Shown piece after piece: positions 1 through 7,124 of a stretch of DNA of 19,079 nt (position 1 is its first letter; each line of letters begins with the position of its first letter). The notes below the pieces were generated by a model. The model was not told the DNA's origin. It was given only the letters and a program-made list of their open reading frames with translations, and made no database searches. Both the position numbers and the translations under genes were made by a program. The stretch spans positions 1-19,079 of the forward strand of contig CAYGAW010000047.1 of the NCBI GenBank assembly GCA_964347945.1, read 5' to 3'. The DNA is from CAYGAW01 sp964347945. Lineage in GTDB: Bacteria; Chloroflexota; Anaerolineae; UBA7937; B3-Chlor.

Positions 1-975
1 CTGGACGCGGTGAGGGAATTGCTGGGCCAAGTAGACGCCTTCCTCAGTGCCGTTCCCTACCCCTACAACCTGGACATAACGCAGGTTGCCATTGAGGCCG
101 AGGCTCACATGTGCGACCTGGGCGGGCACACTGGCATCGCCCGCCAACAACATGAGCTCGACGACGAGGCGCGTGCCGCGGGCATCAGTATCATCCCCAA
201 CTGCGGGCAGGTCCCGGGAATGGGCACTACGCTGATGGTCTATGCCATGGAGCTACTGGATGAGGGCGTGGACGTCTACATGTGGGACGGAGGGATTCCG
301 CAACAGCCACGGCCACCCTTCAACTACCTGCTCACCTTTCACATCGCGGGGCTGACCAACGAATATGCCGAGCCGGCGATCTTCTTGCGGGACTGGAAGG
401 TGACGGAAGTAGAACCGATGACGGAGCTGGAGACGGTGGAGTTCCCGGAACCTATCGGCACCTTGGAGGCCTTCGTAGCGGGTGGAGGCACCGATACGAT
501 GCCTTGGACCTTCGAAGGTCAACTGCGGACTTTGCAGAACAAGACCCTCCGTTGGCCTGGCAACTTTGCTCAACTCCGCGCTTTCGATGATTTGGGGCTG
601 TGGGATCTAGAGCCGCTGAGGGTAGGGGATGTGAACGTGGTGCCTCGGCACGTCTTTCACGCGCTCTTCGAGCCCAAGGTTACGTTTAACGACGACAAAG
701 ATATGGTCATCGTACGGGTCAAGGCCACGGGCAAGAAGGATGGCCGAGAGGCCGAGGGAGTGGTCGAGGTCATCGACTACTTCGACGAGCAGACGGGATT
801 CACAGCCATGGAGCGTTGCACCGGTTGGAGCGCGGCTATCGTAGCCGAGATGATGGCTCGCGGCGACACCCCTCGTGGAGCCGGAGGAGTGGAGACGAAG
901 GTCCCGGCGGGACTTTTCGTGGATGAACTTCGTCGACGTGGCATTGGCGTGGCTGAGGAGGTAACTCTAGAGTAG
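1..975 (+). CDS. Saccharopine dehydrogenase-like oxidoreductase, 3' part
   Basis: The frame is open from the first base, so this is the C-terminal 324 residues of a gene that starts upstream; the in-frame GTG at 10 is probably internal. The visible part resembles the C-terminal domain of saccharopine dehydrogenase/homospermidine synthase-like proteins: a stretch reading DLGGHTGIARQQHELDDEA, then IPNCGQVPGMGTTL, which matches the end of the Rossmann domain and entry to the substrate domain. The NAD(P)-binding glycine motif would lie outside the window. The family oxidises or forms C-N bonds between amino acids and keto acids; the exact substrate cannot be told. The gene ends in TAG with no clear terminator, and the 160 bases to the next feature hold nothing I recognise. 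The family call is fairly safe; the reaction is not. Confidence 0.75.
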   Translation: MDAVRELLGQVDAFLSAVPYPYNLDITQVAIEAEAHMCDLGGHTGIARQQHELDDEARAAGISIIPNCGQVPGMGTTLMVYAMELLDEGVDVYMWDGGIPQQPRPPFNYLLTFHIAGLTNEYAEPAIFLRDWKVTEVEPMTELETVEFPEPIGTLEAFVAGGGTDTMPWTFEGQLRTLQNKTLRWPGNFAQLRAFDDLGLWDLEPLRVGDVNVVPRHVFHALFEPKVTFNDDKDMVIVRVKATGKKDGREAEGVVEVIDYFDEQTGFTAMERCTGWSAAIVAEMMARGDTPRGAGGVETKVPAGLFVDELRRRGIGVAEEVTLE

Positions 976-1135
976 GAGAAGAGGCCAGACACCGGGAGCC
1001 TTCATGCCCAGGTACTTGCCAGTCCCCTCGCCTTGGTCTAGCGGCACCGGACGCCTGTATGGGGTCCGCATATCCTTGGCCTTCCTTTGGGAATCTTCAC
1101 AGATTCACTGTGGTCTCACAACACAGGTCCAACCA

Positions 1136-1825
1136 CTACTGATCACCTTGAGTCGAGATCGAGAATTCCTCTCTGAACGCCTGTGAGACACGGCCCAAGT
1201 TCTCCTCGTCCTCCTTGACGTTGATATCATACGTCGTGAAGGGCACGTCGACTCCTGCCTCATTCAGGACATTCTGCAAGGCGGTGTTCACCCGGTCGTA
1301 GAAGCGTCTGGTGTCCTCGTAACATTGAATCCACCACCGGACGCGAAACGTCATAGCCGACGCCGATGTTCATCTCCATTCGGTAGGAGGGTCGGGAAAG
1401 GTGTAGCTGACCACCTGGCTTCTCGCGATAGTGGAGTTGGGGACGATCACGAGACAGTTGGCCCGGGTGCGAATACGCGTCGTCCCGGTACCGATCTCCA
1501 CCAGATCCCCCCAGGTACCCTCGCAAGGGATCTCAGTGCGGTCACCCACGCGGAAGGGGCGATCAAGCAGGATAGTGAAGCCGGCGATAACGTCGGCCGG
1601 GGTGTCTTGAACCGCGAGCGAGAGGGCCAGCCCGCTGATGCCCAAAGCGCCCGCGACGACCGTGATGTTGATGGCAAAGTGTCGAAAAAGCACAACCGCG
1701 GCCAAGAGGAGCACCACCATGCGGGCTGCTCCCTCTCGTGACCTATCCTTGAACAAGCTCTCTGGACGCCGCTGAGGATGCTCCGGTGGCCGCTGCAGTG
1801 GACTGGAGCCGGGCCATTGCAGCAC
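1136..1825 (-). pseudogene. Decayed MscS-family mechanosensitive channel
   Basis: Three minus-strand frames together give a broken MscS-type protein. From about 1825 to 1370 one frame carries the pore helix and beta domain: AGALGISGLALSLAVQDT, then ILLDRPFRVGD, and NSTIARSQVVSYTFPDPP. It then hits TGA. A second frame continues with YRMEMNIGVGYDV, as expected after the SY-x-PDPP segment. A third frame starting near 1354 gives TFRVRWWIQCYEDT and ends at 1136, which matches the C-terminal alpha/beta domain. The roughly 40-60 residues that normally separate the GVGYD and RVRWW segments are absent, so there is an internal deletion as well as frame changes. The N-terminal membrane helices are also missing: an in-frame stop lies at 1859-1861. 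Intact family members open under membrane tension to release solutes. A sequencing error could explain one shift but not the deletion. Confidence 0.75.
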
Positions 1826-1867
1826 CAGCGCCCGAAGGCTCCGATCTCCGAGTTCTGGTCACGGGAG

Positions 1868-1887
1868 CCACGGCGTTCAGGCCGTGG
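1868..1887. repeat. Short hairpin, 7-bp stem
   Basis: CCACGGC and GCCGTGG are perfect complements around a 6-base loop (GTTCAG). A weaker CCTAC/GTAGG pair follows at about 1895-1914. It lies between the mscS-like remnant and the end of the MBL gene (1862-2056), a stretch in which I see no gene. It may be a decayed member of the palindromic repeats scattered over the window. There is no T-run, so I do not call it a terminator. Confidence 0.4.
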
Positions 1888-2056
1888 AGGCCGTCCTACC
1901 TAACAAAAGTAGGAGTGAGGTTTCTGGGTGGAAGGCCGCGAGAATTCGACGATTGGGCAACGGGAGTCAAAGGCCGACGGTTAGTGGGCAGCGATCGGGG
2001 ATCCTGGCAACTGACAGACCCAGGCAGGCTCCAGGAAGACCTCGTCCTCGATCTTG

Positions 2057-2947
2057 TCAGCCGAGGGGAGTCCGAATGTACCCCGTCTCCGTCTTGTGGA
2101 CCAGCCCTCGTTGCTCAAGGCGGCGGAGGTGCTTCTTCAGCATGTTCCTGTCCCACTGCCGAAGTAGCTCCGGGGCGAAAGGGTAGTCCTGGTAGACCAA
2201 GGGGGCGTCCACCATCTCGTCTAGAGATCGCTCCTGGGAGAGGAACTCCAGTATCCGCGCATCCCGCTGGGCGATGACGGCCTGATAGGCGTCGAAGCGC
2301 TCGTCTATGTCCTTGGTGATGATCCCCATATGAGAAGTCACGAGTACGCGAGGCCTGAGATTGCGCACGCGCTGGATGGACGATTCAAAGTCGTCGATGG
2401 CGGAATCAGGATGGCCGTACCAGGGCCCGAAGGGGGAGAGGTCCATGTCGAAGGAGAAGAGGATCTCCTGCCGCGGCTCCACCAGGCAATAGGAGTCGTA
2501 AGTGTGACCGGGAGAATGGACAGCCACCAGTTCGACAGAGCCGAACTGGAAGCGCTGGCCATCGTCGTAGTGTCCGGTGGGGAGGGCGTCACGGAAACCG
2601 GTGGCCGCCTTCACATACTCTCGCCATATTCTTGCCAGGTCTCTGGATTCGGTGAACCGTTCCGACACCAGGTCTATCCGACCGGTGTAGTCAAAGCTCT
2701 GGCGAGGAACCAGTAGAGGGAGTCCCTTGAATAGCCAGTTGCCGGGGATGTGGTCCGGGTGAGCATGGGAGTTGACCACCAGATCCGGCGGATACTGCTG
2801 CTTGAGGCGCCGAAGACGCTCGAGTCCGCAACCGGTATCGATGAGGGCGGTCACTTCGTCACGGATGAGGATGGAATGCGAGAAGGGAAACTGGCCGCGT
2901 TGTTCCCCCTCCACCAAGAAGATGTGGGGGGCGATTTCGATTAGCAC
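2057..2947 (-). CDS. MBL-fold metallo-hydrolase with C-terminal winged helix
   Basis: This 296-residue protein is a metallo-beta-lactamase fold hydrolase. The metal motif HxHxDH is at residues 61-66 (HAHPDH), a third histidine is H148 in HSPGHT, the bridging aspartate is in the FSFDMD segment near 167-169, and the last histidine is H206 in TSHMG. All ligands for a two-metal site are present. The last 80 or so residues (LLRQWDRNMLKKHLRRLEQRGLV) look like the winged helix found at the C-terminus of LACTB2-like members. Substrates in this group range from thioesters to RNA and are not shown by sequence. The start is GTG at 2947. No Shine-Dalgarno is needed, because the promoter places the transcript start at or next to this codon. 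It is transcribed alone. The family assignment is firm; the substrate is unknown. Confidence 0.88.
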   Translation of the reverse strand: MLIEIAPHIFLVEGEQRGQFPFSHSILIRDEVTALIDTGCGLERLRRLKQQYPPDLVVNSHAHPDHIPGNWLFKGLPLLVPRQSFDYTGRIDLVSERFTESRDLARIWREYVKAATGFRDALPTGHYDDGQRFQFGSVELVAVHSPGHTYDSYCLVEPRQEILFSFDMDLSPFGPWYGHPDSAIDDFESSIQRVRNLRPRVLVTSHMGIITKDIDERFDAYQAVIAQRDARILEFLSQERSLDEMVDAPLVYQDYPFAPELLRQWDRNMLKKHLRRLEQRGLVHKTETGYIRTPLG

Positions 2948-2953
2948 GGGCGA

Positions 2954-2982
2954 AGTATAGCCTCTACTGAGGAGTATGTCAA
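2954..2982 (-). promoter_or_regulatory. Sigma-70 type promoter of the MBL hydrolase gene
   Basis: Read on the minus strand: TTGACA (2982-2977), a 17-base spacer, TATACT (2959-2954). This is close to a perfect consensus. Counting 6-7 bases past the -10 puts the transcript start at about 2948-2947, which is the GTG itself, so the mRNA is predicted to be leaderless or nearly so. The 250 bases between this promoter and the end of phoU hold nothing I recognise. Confidence 0.8.
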
Positions 2983-3238
2983 TCGCATGATCATTGCCGT
3001 GACCCTTACGGTGGACTGGCGACTAACAGCTGCGAAGGAGAACAGAGAGACCTGCTGGGACCTTCCGCTGGTCTGTGTTTGGGGGAGTGCATCGGCGCCG
3101 GGACAAGGCCCGAGACGCTCGATCTTCAAAGGTTGCAGCATGCGAGAGGCGCTGTCGGCCAGTTCACACTAGGGGCATTGCTCGCTGGTGCGGAATGTCA
3201 AGCAGAGCAACAAGCAGTCCGATGCTTCAGACACAAGG

Positions 3239-3931
3239 CTAGAGGACACCTGCCATACCCGCTTCGACGCCGTCGTCAACCTCCAACTCCACCAGTTCCC
3301 CAGTGACGGTGAAGACCACCCGTTCGCAGATGTTGATCGCTCTGTCGGCCACTCGTTCCAGGTTGTGGACAACCCACAGCAGTTGCGTGGCCTGGTCGAC
3401 GGTGTCCTTGTCGGCTCTTGTGAAGGTGAGCAACTCGTGGTAGATGTGGTTGTGCAGGGCGTCCATTTCGTCGTCCTTGGCGGCGACCGCACGAGCCAGA
3501 GCAGCATCTCTCCGCTCGAAAGCCTCCAGTGCCCCACGCAACATATCCCGAGCCTTCTCCGCCATGCGTGGGATCTGTCCAAAGGGCTCAAGTAGGGGCT
3601 TGTCACCTATCAGAACGTTGATCTTCGCGATGCCCTTGGCGTAGTCTGCCATACGTTCCAGTTCTGTGGCGATCTCTAGCACGGTGAAAATCGTCCGCAG
3701 GTCGCCCGCCATCGGCTGCTGAGTGGCTATGAGGGTCAAGGCGTCTGCTTCGATGGCGTATCGTCTCTCGTTGATCACGAGATCCCCGGCTATCAGATCG
3801 CGCGCTGCCTCCTGATCTCGCTGTTGGAGCGTCTGCACCGAGTCGACGATCACCTTCTCCACCATGCTGCTCAATACGAACACCTGGTTCTGCAGACCCT
3901 GTAGCTCCCGATCATACGATTTCCGAGGCAT
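3239..3931 (-). CDS. phoU: PhoU, phosphate signalling regulator
   Basis: A 230-residue, all-helical protein with the twofold PhoU repeat. Each repeat carries the conserved metal-contacting E-x3-D pattern: ELERMAD around residues 90-96 and NLERVAD around 190-196. The length is typical. PhoU links the PstSCAB phosphate importer to the PhoR-type sensor kinase and dampens the phosphate starvation response. Here no pst or phoBR gene lies next to it, so those are probably elsewhere. The ATG start at 3931 is preceded by a GAGAGGGG ribosome site about 8 bases upstream. It is a single-gene unit with its own promoter roughly 90 bases upstream, divergent from the IclR-family gene. Confidence 0.93.
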   Translation of the reverse strand: MPRKSYDRELQGLQNQVFVLSSMVEKVIVDSVQTLQQRDQEAARDLIAGDLVINERRYAIEADALTLIATQQPMAGDLRTIFTVLEIATELERMADYAKGIAKINVLIGDKPLLEPFGQIPRMAEKARDMLRGALEAFERRDAALARAVAAKDDEMDALHNHIYHELLTFTRADKDTVDQATQLLWVVHNLERVADRAINICERVVFTVTGELVELEVDDGVEAGMAGVL

Positions 3932-4023
3932 ACGGATACCCCTCTCTGCCCAGCACCAGCTGGAACCGAAGGAATTGGCCCTCCACCCATTGAAGTGAGT
4001 ACACTCCAGAGCCGGGCAGGCGA

Positions 4024-4052
4024 AGTATAGCGCACCTGAGCAAGGATGTCAA
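4024..4052 (-). promoter_or_regulatory. Sigma-70 type promoter of phoU
   Basis: Read on the minus strand: TTGACA (4052-4047), 17-base spacer, TATACT (4029-4024), followed by TCGCC. This is the same -10 extension (TATACTTCGCC) as at the MBL promoter. The predicted transcript start is about 4017, giving a leader of about 85 bases. I see no recognisable PHO box. Confidence 0.75.
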
Positions 4053-4151
4053 TGCATGGACGATTCTTGGAAAACAGGGTATCCAGAACGGCTGCCGGGC
4101 GGACACAGGATGTACATCCACCCCACCCGGCCGCTCGATCGCGGGTTCCAT

Positions 4152-4228
4152 CCTTCGTCAGGGCTCAGGACAGGTACGTGCCTCCGTACGCCGCGCATCC
4201 CGAGCGCCGTGGTCAGCTTGTCGAAGGG
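4152..4228. repeat. Imperfect inverted repeat, dispersed-element type
   Basis: The left arm CCTTCGTCAGGGCTCAGGA (4152-4170) is matched imperfectly by the complement of GGTCAGCTTGTCGAAGG (4211-4227). The CCTTCGACAAGCTCAGG-like arms recall a palindromic element that I know as recurring in many environmental bacterial genomes. It lies in the phoU/iclR intergenic region; apart from the two promoters nothing else is visible between 4053 and 4299. Confidence 0.4.
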
Positions 4229-4299
4229 CGCACGGCTACTCAGGGTGCGTCTAGCGGCGGACCTGACGCGGTTCTTCCACGCCCCGCGACGAAGTGAAC

Positions 4300-4327
4300 T
4301 TGACAAAAGTAGTCTTTGTGGTATACT
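4300..4327 (+). promoter_or_regulatory. Promoter of the IclR-family regulator gene
   Basis: TTGACA (4300-4305), 16-base spacer, TATACT (4322-4327); predicted transcript start near 4334, about 33 bases ahead of the ATG. The -10 lies inside the 22-bp palindrome at 4320-4341. Confidence 0.8.
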
Positions 4328-4341
4328 TCAAGAAATATGCC
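4320..4341. promoter_or_regulatory. Probable operator overlapping the iclR-type promoter
   Basis: The half-sites GGTATACTTC and GAAATATGCC are separated by AA. Eight of ten positions per arm are complementary, giving a 22-bp imperfect palindrome. It covers the -10 element and the predicted transcript start, where a bound dimer would block RNA polymerase. IclR-family proteins commonly bind such palindromes and repress their own genes, so autoregulation by the gene just downstream is the simplest reading. The binding protein is inferred, not shown. Confidence 0.5.
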
Positions 4342-4366
4342 ATTGTGAGGGAGGTTGTTGTTCGAG

Positions 4367-5131
4367 ATGCCTGTACAATCGGTAGACAGAGCGGTGGCTA
4401 TCCTCAATGCCCTCAGCGGTAGCGAGGGTCACCTAGGCGTGACCGAGTTGAGCAATCAACTGGATCTTCACAAGAGCACCGTCCATCGTCTCCTCGTGTC
4501 TCTGAAAAAGGGAGGACTAGTGGAACGAGATGCTCCAACCCGTAAGTACCGCTTGGGAGTACGTTTGGTGGAGTTAGGACATGCTTGGCTCGGCAGTCGC
4601 GGGTTGCCGCAGGTTGCTTTGCCGTACCTGCACTACCTAGCGGATGAGCTGGGGGAGATCACCTATCTCGCGATTCTGCAAGGAGATGTAGCACTCAACG
4701 TCCTCCAAGTGCCTGCCCCTCACCTCGTCCAATCGGTGAGGTGGCTCGGTAGAGCATATCTTCACTCGACATCGACGGGTAAGGTCTTCCTGGCGCACAT
4801 GCCAGAAGACGAACTGGATTCGTTCTTGGGAGGAGAGTTGCGTGCTAGGACCGGCAAGACGATCACCGACGCCAATGAGTTGCGGGCGCAGTTGGACCAA
4901 GTGCGAGAGGAGGGTTTCGCCACCAGCTTTGAAGAGGATGAGGAAGGCATCAATGCGGTGGCCGTGCCCGTCAGGCAACGTGACGGCACGATTGTCGCAG
5001 CCATCGGTGTGGTGGGCCCTTCCTTCCGCTTCACCAAAGAAAAGGCCATGGATGCCCCCTCGATAATGGTGGGACTGGCCAGAGAGGTGGGTCAGCAGCT
5101 GGAACCCCGAAGATTCGAGGTGCTTGCGTAG
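4367..5131 (+). CDS. IclR-family transcriptional regulator
   Basis: This 254-residue protein has the two-domain layout of the IclR family. The N-terminal winged helix-turn-helix runs over about residues 1-70 (SVDRAVAILNAL, then LGVTELSNQLDLHKSTVHRLL). The effector domain covers the rest, with typical NAVAVPVRQRDGTIVAAIGV. These regulators bind small metabolites, often aromatic or carboxylic acids, and control neighbouring catabolic operons. The ATG at 4367 is preferred over TTG codons at 4355 and 4358: the GGGAGG ribosome site (4349-4354) abuts those, and family proteins usually begin a few residues before the SVDRA segment. The gene has its own promoter and a strong terminator, and is followed by the methyltransferase/HgcAB-like/dehydrogenase operon, a plausible target. 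The ligand is unknown. Confidence 0.9.
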   Translation: MPVQSVDRAVAILNALSGSEGHLGVTELSNQLDLHKSTVHRLLVSLKKGGLVERDAPTRKYRLGVRLVELGHAWLGSRGLPQVALPYLHYLADELGEITYLAILQGDVALNVLQVPAPHLVQSVRWLGRAYLHSTSTGKVFLAHMPEDELDSFLGGELRARTGKTITDANELRAQLDQVREEGFATSFEEDEEGINAVAVPVRQRDGTIVAAIGVVGPSFRFTKEKAMDAPSIMVGLAREVGQQLEPRRFEVLA

Positions 5132-5213
5132 CCCACGAGAGATATGGTCTCCGAATAGTCTCGGTTTCAAGCGTGGAGTGCCAAGAGACCGAGCCACAGG
5201 AGTGGATGCTGAG

Positions 5214-5252
5214 CAAGGCGGGAAGGACATAGCCCTTCCCGCCTTGTTGTTT
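5214..5252 (+). terminator. Rho-independent terminator after the iclR-type gene
   Basis: A 13-bp perfect stem, CAAGGCGGGAAGG (5214-5226) with CCTTCCCGCCTTG (5234-5246), has a 7-base loop and is followed by TTGTTT. It separates the regulator from the operon that starts at 5332, so that operon needs its own promoter. I find no clear one in 5253-5331. Confidence 0.85.
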
Positions 5253-5331
5253 GGCTAGGACCGTCCGGGTGCAGATAGGGAAATACTCCCGGGGCCAGGC
5301 TGGTCCGCTTGCCGGGCCAGAGGGTGTCTAA

Positions 5332-6000
5332 GTGAGCACATACATCTTGATGAGAATCCTCGAATCTGCCCCGAGCAGGTATGATACAGGGCTTCGGATT
5401 CTCAGCGTCGGAAAGCTGGATGAGGCCTACGATCGCTTGATCAGCAAGATTGAAAGCGGGCAGCGCGTCCTCGATCTCGGCTGCGGTACCGGGGCCCTGA
5501 CGCTTAGGGCTGCTGCAAGGGGTGCTGAGGTCAGGGGAATTGATGTGAATCCGCAGATGCTGGAGATCGCCCAAGCGAGGATTGAGCAAGCGAAACTCGT
5601 ACAGAATGTGGAGTTGTGTGAGATGGGCGTTGCCGAACTGGGGGACGAGGATGTGGAAAGCTACGATGTGGTGATGAGCGGTCTTTGCTTCTCCGAATTG
5701 ACGGAAGACGAACAGAGGTACGCTCTCAGAGAGACTAGGAGAATCCTGAAGCCCGGAGGCCTCTTGCTGATCGCCGACGAAGTGAGGCCTGCTAGCCTCT
5801 GGAAGAGGGTTGTGAGCGGCCTGGTGCGGTTTCCATTGGCTGCTGTCGCCTACCTGGTCACTCAGACTACGACGCATGCCGTCGCGGACCTGTCGGCGAA
5901 GGTAGAGGAAGCGGGATTGGCCGTGGAGTCCCTCCGACTGAACAGGTTGGAGACCTTCGTGGAATTGGTGGCCGTGAATACCTCCGAGGTAGAAGGATGA
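5332..6000 (+). CDS. cpaM: SAM-dependent methyltransferase, corrinoid protein-associated (CpaM-like)
   Basis: A 222-residue class I (Rossmann) methyltransferase. Motif I is VLDLGCGTG at residues 46-54. The acidic residue that binds the SAM ribose is D71 in GIDVN, and the post-motif LKPGG is at 139-143, followed by LLLIADE. The N-terminal SRYDTGLRILSVGKLDE segment precedes the fold. It is closest to the UbiE/small-molecule type rather than DNA methylases. The stop overlaps the start of the HgcAB-like gene (ATGA, 5997-6000), so the two are translationally coupled, and a shared methyl-transfer job with the corrinoid domain is likely. I recall the name CpaM being used for methyltransferases in exactly this arrangement; the symbol rests on that context. 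The start is GTG at 5332, with only a weak AGGG upstream; the methyl acceptor is unknown. Confidence 0.82.
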   Translation: MSTYILMRILESAPSRYDTGLRILSVGKLDEAYDRLISKIESGQRVLDLGCGTGALTLRAAARGAEVRGIDVNPQMLEIAQARIEQAKLVQNVELCEMGVAELGDEDVESYDVVMSGLCFSELTEDEQRYALRETRRILKPGGLLLIADEVRPASLWKRVVSGLVRFPLAAVAYLVTQTTTHAVADLSAKVEEAGLAVESLRLNRLETFVELVAVNTSEVEG

Positions 6001-7115
6001 ATCTGCTCAAGTATGGCTTGGTGATGGTGGTCGGAACCATGTTCAGGTTCTTCCCTTGGCCGTGCAAGGCGGGTCTGATGGAGATAGGCCACCCTGACAG
6101 GAACTCGCCCGTATTCCTGACCTGCAACTATCGCCTGACTGCCGCCAGGGTGCAAAGGGCATTAAGGGCGTTGGACGCCTATCTGCTCGTTGCCAACAGC
6201 AGGGGGGTCAACGTGTGGTGTGCGGCTACGGGAGGGCTCTTGACCAATCATGACGTTGTCTCTGCTCTGAAGACGAGCGGGATTGAGGAGAGGGTGGATC
6301 ATCGGGAGCTCATATTACCCCAACTCGCGGCGACAGGCGTCGAGGCCAGGGAGGTGGAGAAGAAGACCGGATGGAAGATGATATGGGGACCTGTCTATGT
6401 GGAGGATGCCCCGCGATTCCTGAAGAACGGCCTTGAGAAGAATCCGGCCATGCGCGAGGCCAAGTTCCCCTCGACGCAGCGCATCCAGATGGCCGTCGCC
6501 TGGGCCCTGCTTCTGTCACTTATACTGGCCGTGGTCTTGATTCCTCTTTGGCGCGAAGCCACAGTGCCCAGCATCCTACTACTTTGGGCGTTGTCACTGC
6601 TGGTCTACCTGTCCTTTCCCCTCTACGAGCGTTGGCTGACCTCCACTGGGAGCAATCTTGTCCTCGTGGGGTTCGCCATTCTGTGGGTGATCTTGGTGCT
6701 TGCGGGCCTGGTGTATGCGGCTGTCTTTGGAGACTGGAGTTGGGGATTCGTCTTGCGATGGGGCCTGGTGTCGGGCATCATGATCTTCAGTCTGGGTCTC
6801 GATTTCTTGGGTAGTACACCTGTGTTCAAGAGTGGCCTGCATGAAGATAGACTGCTCAAGGTCATGCTCGACGAGCAAACTTGCAGGGGCGTGGGCTACT
6901 GCGAGCAAGTCTGCCCCAGAAACTGTTATGAGGTGGATAGAGAACGGCACAAGGCATCGTTGCCGCGGCAAGAGCGGTGCGTCCAGTGCGGGGCCTGCAT
7001 CGTGCAGTGTCCCTTTGACGCCCTGCGTTTTCGCAGTCCCAGCGGGGAAGTGCTGTCACCGGAGACGATCCGGAGGTTCAAGCTGAATCTGATGGGCAAG
7101 CGTCTCGTGGAATAG
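5997..7115 (+). CDS. HgcAB-like fusion: corrinoid domain, membrane helices, ferredoxin domain
   Basis: This 372-residue protein joins homologues of HgcA and HgcB, the pair that methylates mercury in anaerobes. Residues 1-160 match the HgcA corrinoid domain: SPVFLTCNYRLT, LDAYLLVANSRGVNVWCA with cap-helix C75 (the cobalt-facing cysteine in HgcA), then RVDHRELILPQLAATGV. Four membrane helices follow at about 164-185, 190-210, 220-244 and 250-271; HgcA has five. The ferredoxin domain has C296, C302, C306 and C310, then C328-x2-C331-x2-C334-x3-C338. Differences from true HgcA/HgcB: the motif reads NVWCAATGG instead of NVWCA(A/G)GK; the second cysteine of cluster one is V299; cluster two reads CVQCGAC, not CMECGAC; and no C-terminal cysteine pair exists. 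Fused homologues are known, and I recall that a fused archaeal one did not methylate mercury. Electron delivery from the ferredoxin to a membrane corrinoid is inferred; the substrate is open. Confidence 0.88.
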   Translation: MNLLKYGLVMVVGTMFRFFPWPCKAGLMEIGHPDRNSPVFLTCNYRLTAARVQRALRALDAYLLVANSRGVNVWCAATGGLLTNHDVVSALKTSGIEERVDHRELILPQLAATGVEAREVEKKTGWKMIWGPVYVEDAPRFLKNGLEKNPAMREAKFPSTQRIQMAVAWALLLSLILAVVLIPLWREATVPSILLLWALSLLVYLSFPLYERWLTSTGSNLVLVGFAILWVILVLAGLVYAAVFGDWSWGFVLRWGLVSGIMIFSLGLDFLGSTPVFKSGLHEDRLLKVMLDEQTCRGVGYCEQVCPRNCYEVDRERHKASLPRQERCVQCGACIVQCPFDALRFRSPSGEVLSPETIRRFKLNLMGKRLVE

Positions 7116-7124
7116 GAGGCTGGC

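Noticed and set aside
5253..5331. Possible promoter or cobalamin riboswitch before the methyltransferase gene
   Set aside because: Only a poor TTGGCT...GATAGG pair is visible, and the short GC-rich leader lacks a recognisable B12 box or the length of a cobalamin riboswitch.
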